Shown here: positions 36,528-45,946 of the stretch, piece by piece
How the letters are laid out: each line of letters opens with the position of its first letter
How positions within the stretch are numbered: the first letter of the stretch is position 1
NCBI RefSeq assembly: GCF_003367245.1
Contig: NZ_QRGR01000005.1
Span: 62,001 to 126,000, forward strand
DNA length: 64,000 nucleotides
DNA from: Pontibacter diazotrophicus
Lineage (GTDB): Bacteria; Bacteroidota; Bacteroidia; Cytophagales; Hymenobacteraceae
Reading direction: 5' to 3'
The notes under the pieces: generated by a model
Databases searched by the model: none
Seen by the model: the letters and a program-made list of their open reading frames with translations, nothing else
Told to the model about the DNA's origin: nothing
Position numbers and translations under genes: made by a program

Positions 36528-37453
36528 TTAACCGCAGAAAATAGCGCATAGCAAAAGACAAAAGACTGCAGTGCCTCCTAAACTGCCTTTTAGTGTGCTG
36601 GGCTTAAGGTGCAACCTATGTATAGAAGCTTTAACCCAAGCGACATGGTATTATTAGATACCTAAGAAGTTAAATAACGCGTGTAGCGATAAAGTGTTGG
36701 TGCTGCCCGGCTTTTTATGGGGATTAGTAAAATTTACTTTAGATTTCTTGTAGCAACGCCAGACTTATAATATAAATAAGGTTTGTGTATAAACTATTTT
36801 GTTGTGCAGTTGGATATTTTCGTGTGTTTGATTTTAGTGTATTTAAACCCTCAGCGGCAAAAAAAACATAAAGTTAAAATATAGCAAAGTTACAGCCGTC
36901 TGTTTTACATCTAGCAGCTACCCCCGACGCGGCAAAAGCTTTCTGTAAATAGCCTTTATTTAGCTTATGTTAGTAGGCTGCCTCTTAATGTGTTTAGGAA
37001 TCTGTGCCATTGATAGAGCTCTTCAACCCACAAAGTTGTGTTTAATGTAAAATAATCTCTCTTTTAATCCTGAAAAACTGAAACCTTTCTTGCCTTCCTG
37101 CTTTAGATGAATCTTTGAATCTGCGCATTCAACATATCGCGACTTTACACCTCATATTAATGCATCCTTTTGTTATGCATAGATAACAAAAACATCCCTG
37201 TATTATGATTAAATCAATATTTTTTAAAATCAGTATAACCATTTGTTTTCCTCGCCGTTCTAACTACCACAGCTTTAAAAGCTAAAAAAATTGATATTTA
37301 TAAATTTATATAAAGTCATCCCACTTTATTATAAAAGTGTTTTAAATTGTACATATAGCAGTTTTATTTTTACTAAAGTACTGAAATTTAGTAAATCTTA
37401 TATGATGGTTTTATGCTCGCAAAAAGTAGTATAAAATGAGATGAGTTGGTGTT
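36528..37453. other. AT-rich non-coding region upstream of the 4,6-dehydratase gene
   Basis: About 930 bases with stops in all frames and no recognisable gene, tRNA or repeat array. It probably contains decayed sequence related to the acetyltransferase remnant and the promoter of the downstream gene. Several AT runs occur, but I could not pick out a confident TAnnTTTG promoter box. Confidence 0.4.
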
Positions 37454-39385
37454 ATGAAGATATTACTTAACAAGTTCCTCCCTAAGTGGATGGTTTTAAT
37501 AATTGACCAGCTGATAATGAGCTGGTCTTTTGCCTTGTCTTTTTTTGTAGTCAGGCAATTTGAATTTGCAGAGATACTGAGAGGCCATTTTTTAATTTAC
37601 ATAGGGCTGTTCTGTATTGTTTCTCTGATTACTTTCTATAGCATGCGTGTGCACACCGGGCTTATCAGGTATTCGAGCATTCATGATATCTATCGTATTT
37701 TCTCTGCTGTTCTAATCTGTAGCGTTGCCTATGCCGCCTTTGTGGCGCTTTGGCTTGCACCGGTTCATAATATTGACTCCGTTAATATCTACCTGGTCCT
37801 GCTATTAAACTTCTTTATCGCATCAACCCTGCTTATAATGGTGAGGTTGGGAGCGAAGGCGTTGTTTCTATACATCAGAAGTGGTACAGCCGGAAGTAAA
37901 GAGAGAGTTCTTATTTATGGAGCAGACGGCTACTCTATCTTATTAAAGCAGGCACTGGAGGCAAGTAATTCCGGCTACTTCTCTATTATTGGTTTCCTGG
38001 ATGATGACCCGCACAAGATAGATAAAGACATACATCAGAAAAGGGTTTACCATGTAAACGACATAGAGAACCTGCAGCGTAAGTTTAATATAGATAAGCT
38101 ATTTGTTTTTAATGAGGACCTGAAGTCGGAGTTTCGTAAAAAATCCATTGAAAAGTGTGTGGAGCTTGGTATAAAAGTACTTACTGTTCCACCTACAGAG
38201 CAGTGGATGTCCGGCAATCTGAGCATGAAGCAAATTAAAAATCTTAAAATTGAGGATCTGCTGCAGCGCCCACCAATTGTTATAGAGAATAAGCAGGTAG
38301 CAAGCGATTTGGCAGGCAAGCGGGTGCTCATTACAGGAGGTGCCGGTTCTATTGGCTCTGAAATTGTGCGGCAGGTGCTTAGTTACAATCCTGAGTTGGT
38401 GGTAATATGCGACCAGGCAGAGTCCCCGCTGCACGAGTTGCAACTGGAAATTAAAGAGTTGTTCCCTGATGCAAATGTGGCCGTTTGTATTTGCGATGTA
38501 ACGAACTTTAACCGCATGTACTCACTTTTCAAAGACTTTACTCCTGAAGTGGTGTACCATGCAGCAGCTTACAAGCATGTGCCAATGATGGAAAGTAACC
38601 CTTGTGAGGCGATTCTGACAAACGTGTTGGGAACAAAGAACCTGGCTGATTTATCGCTTACCTTTGATGTAGAGAAGTTCGTAATGATTTCTACAGATAA
38701 AGCGGTAAACCCTACCAATATCATGGGTACTTCCAAGCGAATCGCCGAAATCTATATACAGTCGCTGAATAACATTAGCGGCAAAAAAATCAACGGTAAC
38801 AACCCAGCAGGCGTAGCGGAGCCACAGACCAAATTTATAACAACCCGCTTTGGTAATGTGCTTGGCTCAAATGGTTCTGTTATTCCGCGTTTTCGTTCTC
38901 AAATTGAAAAGGGAGGACCGGTTACAGTTACACACCCAGAAATTACACGTTATTTCATGACCATACCGGAGGCGGTACAGCTGGTGCTGGAGGCAGGAAC
39001 AATGGGCAAGGGAGGTGAGATATTTATCTTTGATATGGGTGAACCCGTTAAGATTGTAGATTTGGCCACTAAGATGATTAAGCTGGCAGGCTTGGTGCCG
39101 AACGTAGATATCAATGTGGTTTTCACAGGTCTCCGACCTGGAGAGAAGCTGTATGAAGAACTGCTGAATGAAAAAGAACTGACAATCCCGACGCATCATT
39201 CAAAGATTAAAATATCGAAGGTCAGAAATTATGATTATGAAGATGTCGTCAACGATATTGAGGAGCTGTTGAAGTTGAACAAGAATAAAGAAGAGTTGAG
39301 AGTTGTGAAGAAGATGAAACAAATAGTTCCAGAATACATCAGCAACAACTCCCGGTTTGAGCAGTTGGATATGCATATGAATTAA
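37454..39385 (+). CDS. Membrane-bound nucleotide-sugar 4,6-dehydratase (WbpM/PglF/CapD type)
   Basis: A 643-residue protein with four N-terminal transmembrane helices (about residues 13-150), a CoA-binding-like Rossmann domain (RVLIYGADGYS), and a C-terminal SDR domain with VLITGGAGSIGSEIVRQ, ISTDKAVNPTN and IMGTSK. The MGTSK replaces the usual YxxxK with MxxxK, a mark of PglF/WbpM-type UDP-GlcNAc 4,6-dehydratases, while the STDK Asp is kept. It makes the 4-keto-6-deoxy sugar that the two DegT-family aminotransferases in this locus need. A terminator follows directly. Confidence 0.92.
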   Translation: MKILLNKFLPKWMVLIIDQLIMSWSFALSFFVVRQFEFAEILRGHFLIYIGLFCIVSLITFYSMRVHTGLIRYSSIHDIYRIFSAVLICSVAYAAFVALWLAPVHNIDSVNIYLVLLLNFFIASTLLIMVRLGAKALFLYIRSGTAGSKERVLIYGADGYSILLKQALEASNSGYFSIIGFLDDDPHKIDKDIHQKRVYHVNDIENLQRKFNIDKLFVFNEDLKSEFRKKSIEKCVELGIKVLTVPPTEQWMSGNLSMKQIKNLKIEDLLQRPPIVIENKQVASDLAGKRVLITGGAGSIGSEIVRQVLSYNPELVVICDQAESPLHELQLEIKELFPDANVAVCICDVTNFNRMYSLFKDFTPEVVYHAAAYKHVPMMESNPCEAILTNVLGTKNLADLSLTFDVEKFVMISTDKAVNPTNIMGTSKRIAEIYIQSLNNISGKKINGNNPAGVAEPQTKFITTRFGNVLGSNGSVIPRFRSQIEKGGPVTVTHPEITRYFMTIPEAVQLVLEAGTMGKGGEIFIFDMGEPVKIVDLATKMIKLAGLVPNVDINVVFTGLRPGEKLYEELLNEKELTIPTHHSKIKISKVRNYDYEDVVNDIEELLKLNKNKEELRVVKKMKQIVPEYISNNSRFEQLDMHMN

Positions 39386-39412
39386 AGATTTTTACACCTC
39401 AATCACACATTT

Positions 39413-39455
39413 AAAGCATAAGAATAGCTATACAGGCTGTTCTTATGCTTTTTTT
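39413..39455 (+). terminator. Intrinsic terminator after the 4,6-dehydratase gene
   Basis: A perfect 12-bp stem (39413-39424 with 39440-39451), with three further pairs inside the loop, followed by a T-run to 39455. It lies 27 bases after the stop codon and marks the end of the polysaccharide locus. Confidence 0.88.
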
Positions 39456-39715
39456 ATGACCCATTCATTTTTGTGTCACTTCTATTATCATATCTGATTG
39501 AGAATGAAATAATTTTATATTATATTTAATTCATACAGTTTTGCCTGCGTATACTATGAACAAATCTAAAACCTCATATGACATGAGTAATAGATTGACT
39601 TAAGCTCTGACAAGGCTCAGATGGAGTGTGTTAGCAGCGCTGTTACGCAGAGAATAGTTGCCTGCAGGTTCTGAAATTAAATTTATAGCATCATCGGGAG
39701 GTTAAATGTAAAGGG

Positions 39716-40900
39716 ATGGAAATGGTTGATAATAAAATCCTGGAAAGAACTTACTCTTATGTAGAGCATCAGTTACTTGCAGCTGGTGAGAAGACTGGTT
39801 TTGATTTAAGACACACGAAAGAGCTGGTTGCCGTGGCGGAAGAGGTAGGCAGGTCCTGTGCGCTGCAGGAAGAGGAAATGGAAATACTGCTTTTGGCAGC
39901 CTGGCTTCATGATGTCAGTTATGCTAAACCAGGAGAGCCTACGGACGGTGCTGCCTTTTTACCCATAACAGAATATCTGGAAAATAGTGGGCTGTCTCAT
40001 GCCGAAGTTCAGAAAGTAAAGCAGTGTATAGCCGCCACCCATTACCCGCAGTACCCGCAGGATGCGCTGGAAGAGGCGCTTTGCGATGCCGTGTCAAGCT
40101 TCCTGGCCGCACCCGATTACCTGGCGCAGGAGGAGAAACAGGCAAAAGCCAAATCGCGGAAGAAACGGGACTTGTATGAATGGATGAACAACCAGATCTC
40201 GCTGTTTAAGAAACATGCCTTTTTTACAAGGCACGCCATAAGCGCCTTTTCTGATGGCAAAGAGAAGAACCTCAAGCTACTCAAGAAAAAGCTAAAGGAA
40301 CTAAGCAAAGATAACGCTGAACTGGAAGCGGTTTGGGAGGAAAATAAAAAACTGAAGAAAAACCTGGTAAAAGAGAAAGAACAGAAGGTAAGCAAAGGGA
40401 TAGAGACGATGTTCAGAACCACCATGGCCAGTCACCTGCAATTAAGTGTAATGGCCGATGGCAAAGCGAACCTGATGATATCTATCAATGCTATTGTTGC
40501 CTCCATTCTGATTTCCACTTTCGTCAGGAAATTTGAAGAAGTCCCCCACCTGATGATTCCGTCCATCATGCTTACCCTGGTTTGTCTATTAACCATCATT
40601 TTTGCTGTACTGTCCACCCGCCCGAACATCAAGAAAACAACTGTGCCGGAAGACAGGAGAGACCTGCTCTTCTTCGGCGATTTCGTGCAGCTAAGTTCAG
40701 AAACGTATAAGAACGGTATCCGGAACATCATGCGGGACCATGACAAACTGTACAATAGCATGATTGATAATATCTATCTGCAGGGAAAGGTATTAGCCAG
40801 AAAATACCGTCTGCTGAAAATCGCTTACACCATTTTTATGGTCGGTTTTGCCGTGGTTTTAGCAAGCTATGCTGTCGCCTGGTTTTTATTTGGGCAATAG
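39716..40900 (+). CDS. HD-domain protein fused to a Pycsar-effector-like (DUF5706/PycTM) membrane domain
   Basis: A 394-residue protein. Residues 20-130 are an HD phosphohydrolase domain with metal ligands His33, His65-Asp66 and Asp124. Residues 180-230 are a Lys/Glu-rich coiled coil. Residues 234-394 hold MADGKANLMISINAI (246-260), two adjacent transmembrane helices and a third near 370-390, the layout of DUF5706/PycTM, the membrane effector of Pycsar antiphage systems. No pyrimidine cyclase gene is next to it. The HD domain might hydrolyse a cyclic nucleotide that the membrane domain senses; that is inference. It appears monocistronic. Confidence 0.78.
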   Translation: MEMVDNKILERTYSYVEHQLLAAGEKTGFDLRHTKELVAVAEEVGRSCALQEEEMEILLLAAWLHDVSYAKPGEPTDGAAFLPITEYLENSGLSHAEVQKVKQCIAATHYPQYPQDALEEALCDAVSSFLAAPDYLAQEEKQAKAKSRKKRDLYEWMNNQISLFKKHAFFTRHAISAFSDGKEKNLKLLKKKLKELSKDNAELEAVWEENKKLKKNLVKEKEQKVSKGIETMFRTTMASHLQLSVMADGKANLMISINAIVASILISTFVRKFEEVPHLMIPSIMLTLVCLLTIIFAVLSTRPNIKKTTVPEDRRDLLFFGDFVQLSSETYKNGIRNIMRDHDKLYNSMIDNIYLQGKVLARKYRLLKIAYTIFMVGFAVVLASYAVAWFLFGQ

Positions 40901-40970
40901 GCCGCGTTCAGGAAAAGCAGCGCTACCGGCTAGTAGGCATCAGCAATTGCCTACCTGACTCCCTACCAAT

Positions 40971-41270
40971 ATGAAAACCTACAGTACAGCCAAGTTGTGG
41001 CTGCCTGAAAAATTTTCCAGTAAAACATTGCCATTCCAGGACAATGGTACCTGTATCTCTGAAGAGGTAAAAAGTAAAATCTTCCAGCCTTTTTTCACTA
41101 CCAAGCCAAGCGGCCAGGGAACAGGCTTAGGCTTATCCTTAAGCTATGACATCATTACAAAAGGCCACAGTGGAGAAATAAAGGTATACTCACAAAAAGG
41201 GGGATATACTGAAACCATCATAACACTACCTGCAACTAATTCACAAAACCAAATGCACGAAGTTTTATGA
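40971..41270 (+). pseudogene. Histidine-kinase ATPase-domain fragment
   Basis: A 99-codon frame with FQDNGTCISEEVKSKIFQPFF, FTTKPSGQGTGLGLSLSYDI and a terminal GG..TETIITLP. These are the G1, F and G2 boxes of a HATPase_c domain. The sensor part, the dimerisation His and the N box are missing, so this is the 3' end of a deleted sensor kinase. The first residues (MKTYSTAKLWLPEKF) do not look kinase-like. It stands alone between the HD-PycTM gene and the HTCS gene. Confidence 0.7.
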
Positions 41271-41418
41271 TAGTCAAATATGGAATTAATATCGTGGAAA
41301 ATACCTTCTCTTAAAAGTTGAATCGCTGATTGGCTTCTGGTATAAATAAACATGACTGCTGTAGCTGAAAGCCATGTTTTCAGATCTGCGTTTTTGGTGA
41401 TTGCAACTATAAATGAAT

Positions 41419-41451
41419 AGTTTCTAAAGAATTTTGTCTAATTTAGAAACT
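41419..41451. promoter_or_regulatory. Inverted repeat upstream of the HTCS gene
   Basis: A perfect 10-bp inverted repeat, AGTTTCTAAA (41419-41428) and TTTAGAAACT (41442-41451), with a 13-nt spacer. It ends 27 bases before the chosen HTCS start and encloses GAATTTTG (41429-41436), one mismatch from the TAnnTTTG promoter box. A dimeric regulator site over the promoter is plausible; a leader hairpin is the alternative. Confidence 0.45.
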
Positions 41452-41478
41452 GCGATAATCTTATTCTTTACTGCAATC

Positions 41479-44400
41479 ATGCATTTCAACAGGTTATTAG
41501 TATTCATTTTGCTTCTAGTAGGGAATTTAAACACTGTACTTGCTGCTATACCAGAGCAATACAGGTTTTCTCTTTTAGATATCAACAACGGGTTATCAAA
41601 TAACCAGATTAAGAGCTTTCTAAAAGATAGCAAAGGGTTTCTTTGGGTTGGTACCTCCTCCGGGCTGAACCGCTATGATGGCTATAAGTTTAAGGTATTT
41701 AAGTACAATTCCAACGATACCTCTTCCCTGGTGAATAACGACGTTTGGAAATTATTTGAAGGTCCGGAAGGTAAAATATGGATACAAACCAGCAATGGAG
41801 CCTGTATTTATGATCCCGCAACAGAAAAGTTCTCCAGGCAGCACAAAGACATACTGAAGAAATACGGTTTACCTGATGCCATTGTTGAAGATGTTGCGAA
41901 AGACGCAGCGGGCAATTACTGGTTTATCAGCACGGGCAAGGGAATTACCAGGTACAATCCTGCCGATGGAAGTTCTGTAAGGCTTACGCATGCCTTCAAC
42001 AGCAAAAACACGCTCAGCACTAACGATGTGTCTGCCATCCGGCAGAACTCAAAAGGCGAATTGTGGGTCATTCACCGGAACGGTATTCTGGAGAAGCTTA
42101 ACAGTGAAACACTGCAGGTAGTGGAGCGCAACGATGATATTTACAAAAGCTTTAACCAGGAGCAGCTAAATTACTCCTTAACCGTTGATAGTGACGATGA
42201 CCTTTGGGTGCACCTTCAAAATGTACCGGGAGGGGTGTTCTTTTACGACAGTAAAAGTAAGTCACTCTCTCATTTCCATAAGAAAGCCACAAGGCTGCAG
42301 CTCAATAACAATGTGGTAAGAGGCGTAGTGGAAGGCGCCAAAGGGAAAATCTGGATTGGCACTGACCACGGCGGTATAAATGAAATAGATAAGAAAGATT
42401 TCTCTGTACACTATATCCGTTATAACCCTGAGGTGGAGAAAAGCCTTTCACACAACAGTATCAATACTCTTTATAAAGATGATGAAGGCATTGTCTGGAT
42501 CGGAACATTTAAGAAGGGTATAAACTACTACCACCCGAACAATATCCGTTTCCCGCACATAAAGCACCAGTCCTCTGTCAGTACCAGCCTTCCGTATGAT
42601 GATGTAAATGCTTTTGTTGAAGATGCAAAAGGAAACCTCTGGATTGGCACCAATGGCGAAGGTTTGTTATACTGGAATAGGGCCTCGGGAACGTACACCC
42701 GCTATCGGCACGATGTAAACAACCCGAACAGCCTGAGCAGCGATGTAGTCGTTAGCCTGCTGATAGACAAAACCAACACCTTATGGGTAGGAACCTACCT
42801 CGGCGGGTTAAATAAGTTCGATGGCACAGGCTTTACCCACTACAAAAATGACCCGCGAGACCCTCGCAGCCTGTCTGACGACAGCATCTGGGAGATGTAT
42901 GAAGACTCGAAAGGAGACTTATGGCTCGCCACCCTTCGGGGTGGGCTGGAACTGTTTGATCGTCAGCAAAACGTATTCCGCCATTCCCGTTTAGGTGAGG
43001 GTGAGTTCCCGGTGCATTGCGACTACCTTTCCTCTATCGCGGAAGACAGCAAAGGCAATCTATGGGTTGGCGGTGGCTACGGGATAGATGTATTTAACCG
43101 GCAAACCGGCAAAAGCACCTACTTCTCACATGATCCGAAAGATCCCCATAGCCTTGTCAGTAACAACATCACCTACATCCTGAGAGACAGTGAGCAAAAC
43201 ATCTGGATAGGAACTTCGGAAGGCCTTGATCTTTACAATGAGAAGACGAATTCCTTCCGGCACTATACCGTAGCAGATGGACTGCCGAGCAATACCATTG
43301 TCGCCATAGTGGAAGATGGTGTTAAAAATTTGTGGCTATCAACGCCTAATGGTATATCGAACATGCTGCTGGATAGGGGAGAGGGAATGGCGGCTACCTT
43401 CAGGAACTTTGATGAACTGGATGGCCTGCAGAGCAAGGCTTTCAACGAAAACGCAGCTTACGTAACTAGCAAAGGCGAAGTTATATTTGGCGGACCAAAT
43501 GGCCTGAATATCTTCCTGCCGGAGAGTATAGGAGAAAACAGCTTATCACCCCGCATTGTATTCACCGATTTTCAGCTGTTTAACAAGAGCGTGGAAGCCG
43601 GTAAGGTGGTGAATGGCCGTGTGCTGCTGTCCAAAGCAATTTCTGAGACACAGGCTGTTTCCTTAAAGCACGACGAGAACGTTTTCTCCGTAGAGCTTGC
43701 TGCGCTCAACTTCTTCCATCCTGAAAAGACAAAGTACCGCTATATGCTGGAGGGCTTCGACAAAGAATGGCATACGGCAAGCAATACCAACAGGAGAGTT
43801 ACCTATACCAACCTCGACCCGGGAGAGTATAAACTGAAGGTGATGGCCTCCAACAACGATGGTATCTGGAACGAGGAAGGTGTCAGCATGCAAATTACGG
43901 TGCTTGCTCCCTTCTGGCTGGCAACGGAGGCATTTGTCCTGTATATTGTGCTGGCTATTGCCCTGTTAATTTTTGCCCGGAAGGTGCTGCTGCAAAGGGC
44001 AAGGGCAAACTTCCTGATAGAGCAGGAGAGAAGAGAGGCCCATCAGCTGCACGAGCTCGACCTCATGAAAATCAAGTTCCTGACAAACGTAAGCCACGAA
44101 TTCAGGACACCGCTTACCCTTATTCTGGCTCCGATTGAGAGCCTGCTGAAAACTACGAAGAACCCGGACCAGTTGCAGCAGTTCGAGATGATAAACCGAA
44201 ATGCCAAACGGCTGCTTAACCTCGTGAACCAACTGCTTGACTTCCGGAAGATCGAGGTAGAGGAAATCAGCCTTTACCCATCGGAAGGCAACGTGGTGAA
44301 GTTTGTGGAAGCAACGGTCAGTTCCTTCTCCGCTTTGTCGGAAAAGAAAAATATTACCTTAACCTTTAAGGCGAACGTACCGGAACTGCAGGCATCTTTT

Positions 44401-45648
44401 GATATGGACAAACTGGAGAAAATCCAGTTCAACCTGCTGTCTAACGCCTTCAAGTTCACGCCCGACTATGGCTTCATCAACGTAGAACTGAACTGCTACG
44501 ACAACGATTCCTCTTCTGCGGGCATAAAGATTCTGGAGATGAAGGTGAGGGATAGTGGTATTGGAATCGCCAAGGAGAATCATAAGAAGGTGTTCGAAAG
44601 ATTCTTCCAGGATGTAGTGCCGGGCAACATGGTGAACCAGGGTAGCGGTATCGGTTTAGCTATCACAAAAGAGTTCGTGAAGATACATGGGGGTATTATC
44701 ATACTTGATAGTGCTCCGGGGCAGGGCAGTTGTTTTACTGTCACTATTCCTGTAAAGGAAATTATGCCGATGCCTGCACTGGAAACAGAAGAGTTGAAGG
44801 AAAAGGACGCAAATGCTCCGAAAGAAAGAGAAACAGTTACGCCGGAAAAGCTGCAGGTCTCCAGCTACCTCAACAATGCCCCGGTCGTGTTATTAGTAGA
44901 GGATAGCGAAGATTTCCGCTTTTACCTAAAAGACAACTTAAAGGAGCACTTTACTATTGTAGAGGCGAAAGACGGAAAAGAGGGTTGGCAGAAGGCGCTA
45001 GCGCATATGCCGGACCTGATCGTGAGTGATTTGATGATGCCGGAGGTAAACGGGATTGACTTCTGTAAAAAGATAAAAGCCGACTCCCGCACTTCACACA
45101 TCCCGTTTGTGCTCCTGACAGCGCATGCCTCAGAAGACAAGAAGCTGGATGGCCTGAATATCGGAGCCAATGATTATGTTACCAAGCCCTTCAGCTTCGA
45201 CCTGCTGCTATCGCGTATCAAAAACCTGATTACGCAGCGTGAATTGCTGCAGAAGGTGTTTGAAAAGAAAATCAGTGTACAGACAAGCGAAGAGAAAGTT
45301 GTTTCCCTGGACGATAAGCTGGTGCAGAATGCCATAAAAACGGTGGAAGAGAATCTCTCTAATGCTGATTTCTCAGTAGAGATGCTGAGTAAAGAACTGG
45401 GCGTGAGCAGGGTGCACCTGTATAAAAAGCTGTTGGCCATAACCGGGCAGTCGCCGGTAGAGTTTATTCGGAAAATAAGGCTGCAGCATGCGGCGCAGAT
45501 CCTCGAAAAGAGCCAACTGACAGTGGCAGAAGTGGCCTATAAAGTAGGTTTCAATAACAGGAAGTACTTCACGAAGTATTTTAAAGATGAGTACAAAATC
45601 CTGCCGTCGCAGTATGCTGAAAGCAAGCAAAAGGAAACACAGGCATAA
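41479..45648 (+). CDS. Hybrid two-component system regulator (HTCS)
   Basis: A 1389-residue one-protein sensor-regulator typical of Bacteroidota polysaccharide-utilisation loci. In order: signal peptide, two seven-bladed propellers from repeated LWVGT/IWIGT motifs (about residues 25-690), a Y_Y_Y domain (about 700-815), a transmembrane helix near 820, HisKA with VSHEFRTPL (phospho-His near 872), HATPase_c, a receiver domain with acceptor Asp in VSDLMMPEV near 1184, and an AraC-type HTH at about 1298-1384. I used the ATG at 41479 because it starts a normal signal peptide; a TTG at 41434 is upstream. It should bind a periplasmic oligosaccharide and activate the genes that follow. Confidence 0.95.
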   Translation: MHFNRLLVFILLLVGNLNTVLAAIPEQYRFSLLDINNGLSNNQIKSFLKDSKGFLWVGTSSGLNRYDGYKFKVFKYNSNDTSSLVNNDVWKLFEGPEGKIWIQTSNGACIYDPATEKFSRQHKDILKKYGLPDAIVEDVAKDAAGNYWFISTGKGITRYNPADGSSVRLTHAFNSKNTLSTNDVSAIRQNSKGELWVIHRNGILEKLNSETLQVVERNDDIYKSFNQEQLNYSLTVDSDDDLWVHLQNVPGGVFFYDSKSKSLSHFHKKATRLQLNNNVVRGVVEGAKGKIWIGTDHGGINEIDKKDFSVHYIRYNPEVEKSLSHNSINTLYKDDEGIVWIGTFKKGINYYHPNNIRFPHIKHQSSVSTSLPYDDVNAFVEDAKGNLWIGTNGEGLLYWNRASGTYTRYRHDVNNPNSLSSDVVVSLLIDKTNTLWVGTYLGGLNKFDGTGFTHYKNDPRDPRSLSDDSIWEMYEDSKGDLWLATLRGGLELFDRQQNVFRHSRLGEGEFPVHCDYLSSIAEDSKGNLWVGGGYGIDVFNRQTGKSTYFSHDPKDPHSLVSNNITYILRDSEQNIWIGTSEGLDLYNEKTNSFRHYTVADGLPSNTIVAIVEDGVKNLWLSTPNGISNMLLDRGEGMAATFRNFDELDGLQSKAFNENAAYVTSKGEVIFGGPNGLNIFLPESIGENSLSPRIVFTDFQLFNKSVEAGKVVNGRVLLSKAISETQAVSLKHDENVFSVELAALNFFHPEKTKYRYMLEGFDKEWHTASNTNRRVTYTNLDPGEYKLKVMASNNDGIWNEEGVSMQITVLAPFWLATEAFVLYIVLAIALLIFARKVLLQRARANFLIEQERREAHQLHELDLMKIKFLTNVSHEFRTPLTLILAPIESLLKTTKNPDQLQQFEMINRNAKRLLNLVNQLLDFRKIEVEEISLYPSEGNVVKFVEATVSSFSALSEKKNITLTFKANVPELQASFDMDKLEKIQFNLLSNAFKFTPDYGFINVELNCYDNDSSSAGIKILEMKVRDSGIGIAKENHKKVFERFFQDVVPGNMVNQGSGIGLAITKEFVKIHGGIIILDSAPGQGSCFTVTIPVKEIMPMPALETEELKEKDANAPKERETVTPEKLQVSSYLNNAPVVLLVEDSEDFRFYLKDNLKEHFTIVEAKDGKEGWQKALAHMPDLIVSDLMMPEVNGIDFCKKIKADSRTSHIPFVLLTAHASEDKKLDGLNIGANDYVTKPFSFDLLLSRIKNLITQRELLQKVFEKKISVQTSEEKVVSLDDKLVQNAIKTVEENLSNADFSVEMLSKELGVSRVHLYKKLLAITGQSPVEFIRKIRLQHAAQILEKSQLTVAEVAYKVGFNNRKYFTKYFKDEYKILPSQYAESKQKETQA

Positions 45649-45669
45649 AATTGCTTCGTGCAGAGATAT

Positions 45670-45699
45670 AAAAGCTGGGGGAAAACCTCAGCTTTTTTT
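45670..45699 (+). terminator. Intrinsic terminator after the HTCS gene
   Basis: An 8-bp stem (45670-45677 with 45689-45696) with a G-rich upper stem and A loop, followed by T residues to 45699. It lies 22 bases after the HTCS stop. Confidence 0.82.
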
Positions 45700-45822
45700 G
45701 TGACTTTTCCTCTCATAGGAACAAAGGCAGAAAAGAAGACGATGCAGCCCTGCAAAACGAAAGCGGAAACAAAAGGAACCGTTTTATTCACAAAAAGGGG
45801 CTTCTGTGGCTGTTTCATTAAC

Positions 45823-45892
45823 ATGTTAACACGTTGTTCTCTTATCTGAAACATTTTATACCCCCTCTATCCAGCACGATTATGTAATTTCG
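45823..45892 (+). promoter_or_regulatory. Candidate HTCS-activated promoter, copy 1
   Basis: ATGTTAACA (45823-45831), 16 bases, then GAAACATTTTATACCCC (45848-45864); 22 bases after TATACC comes TAATTTCG (45885-45892), one mismatch from TAnnTTTG. The same two blocks with the same spacings occur before susC. The AACA cores in the two blocks are 22 bases apart, two helical turns, as expected for an AraC-type protein binding direct repeats. The next gene starts 55 bases after the -7-like box. Confidence 0.72.
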
Positions 45893-45946
45893 AAGTTGTA
45901 ATTACTTACTCACTCTTGAAGGATAAATTCAATATTCTAAAGTAAA

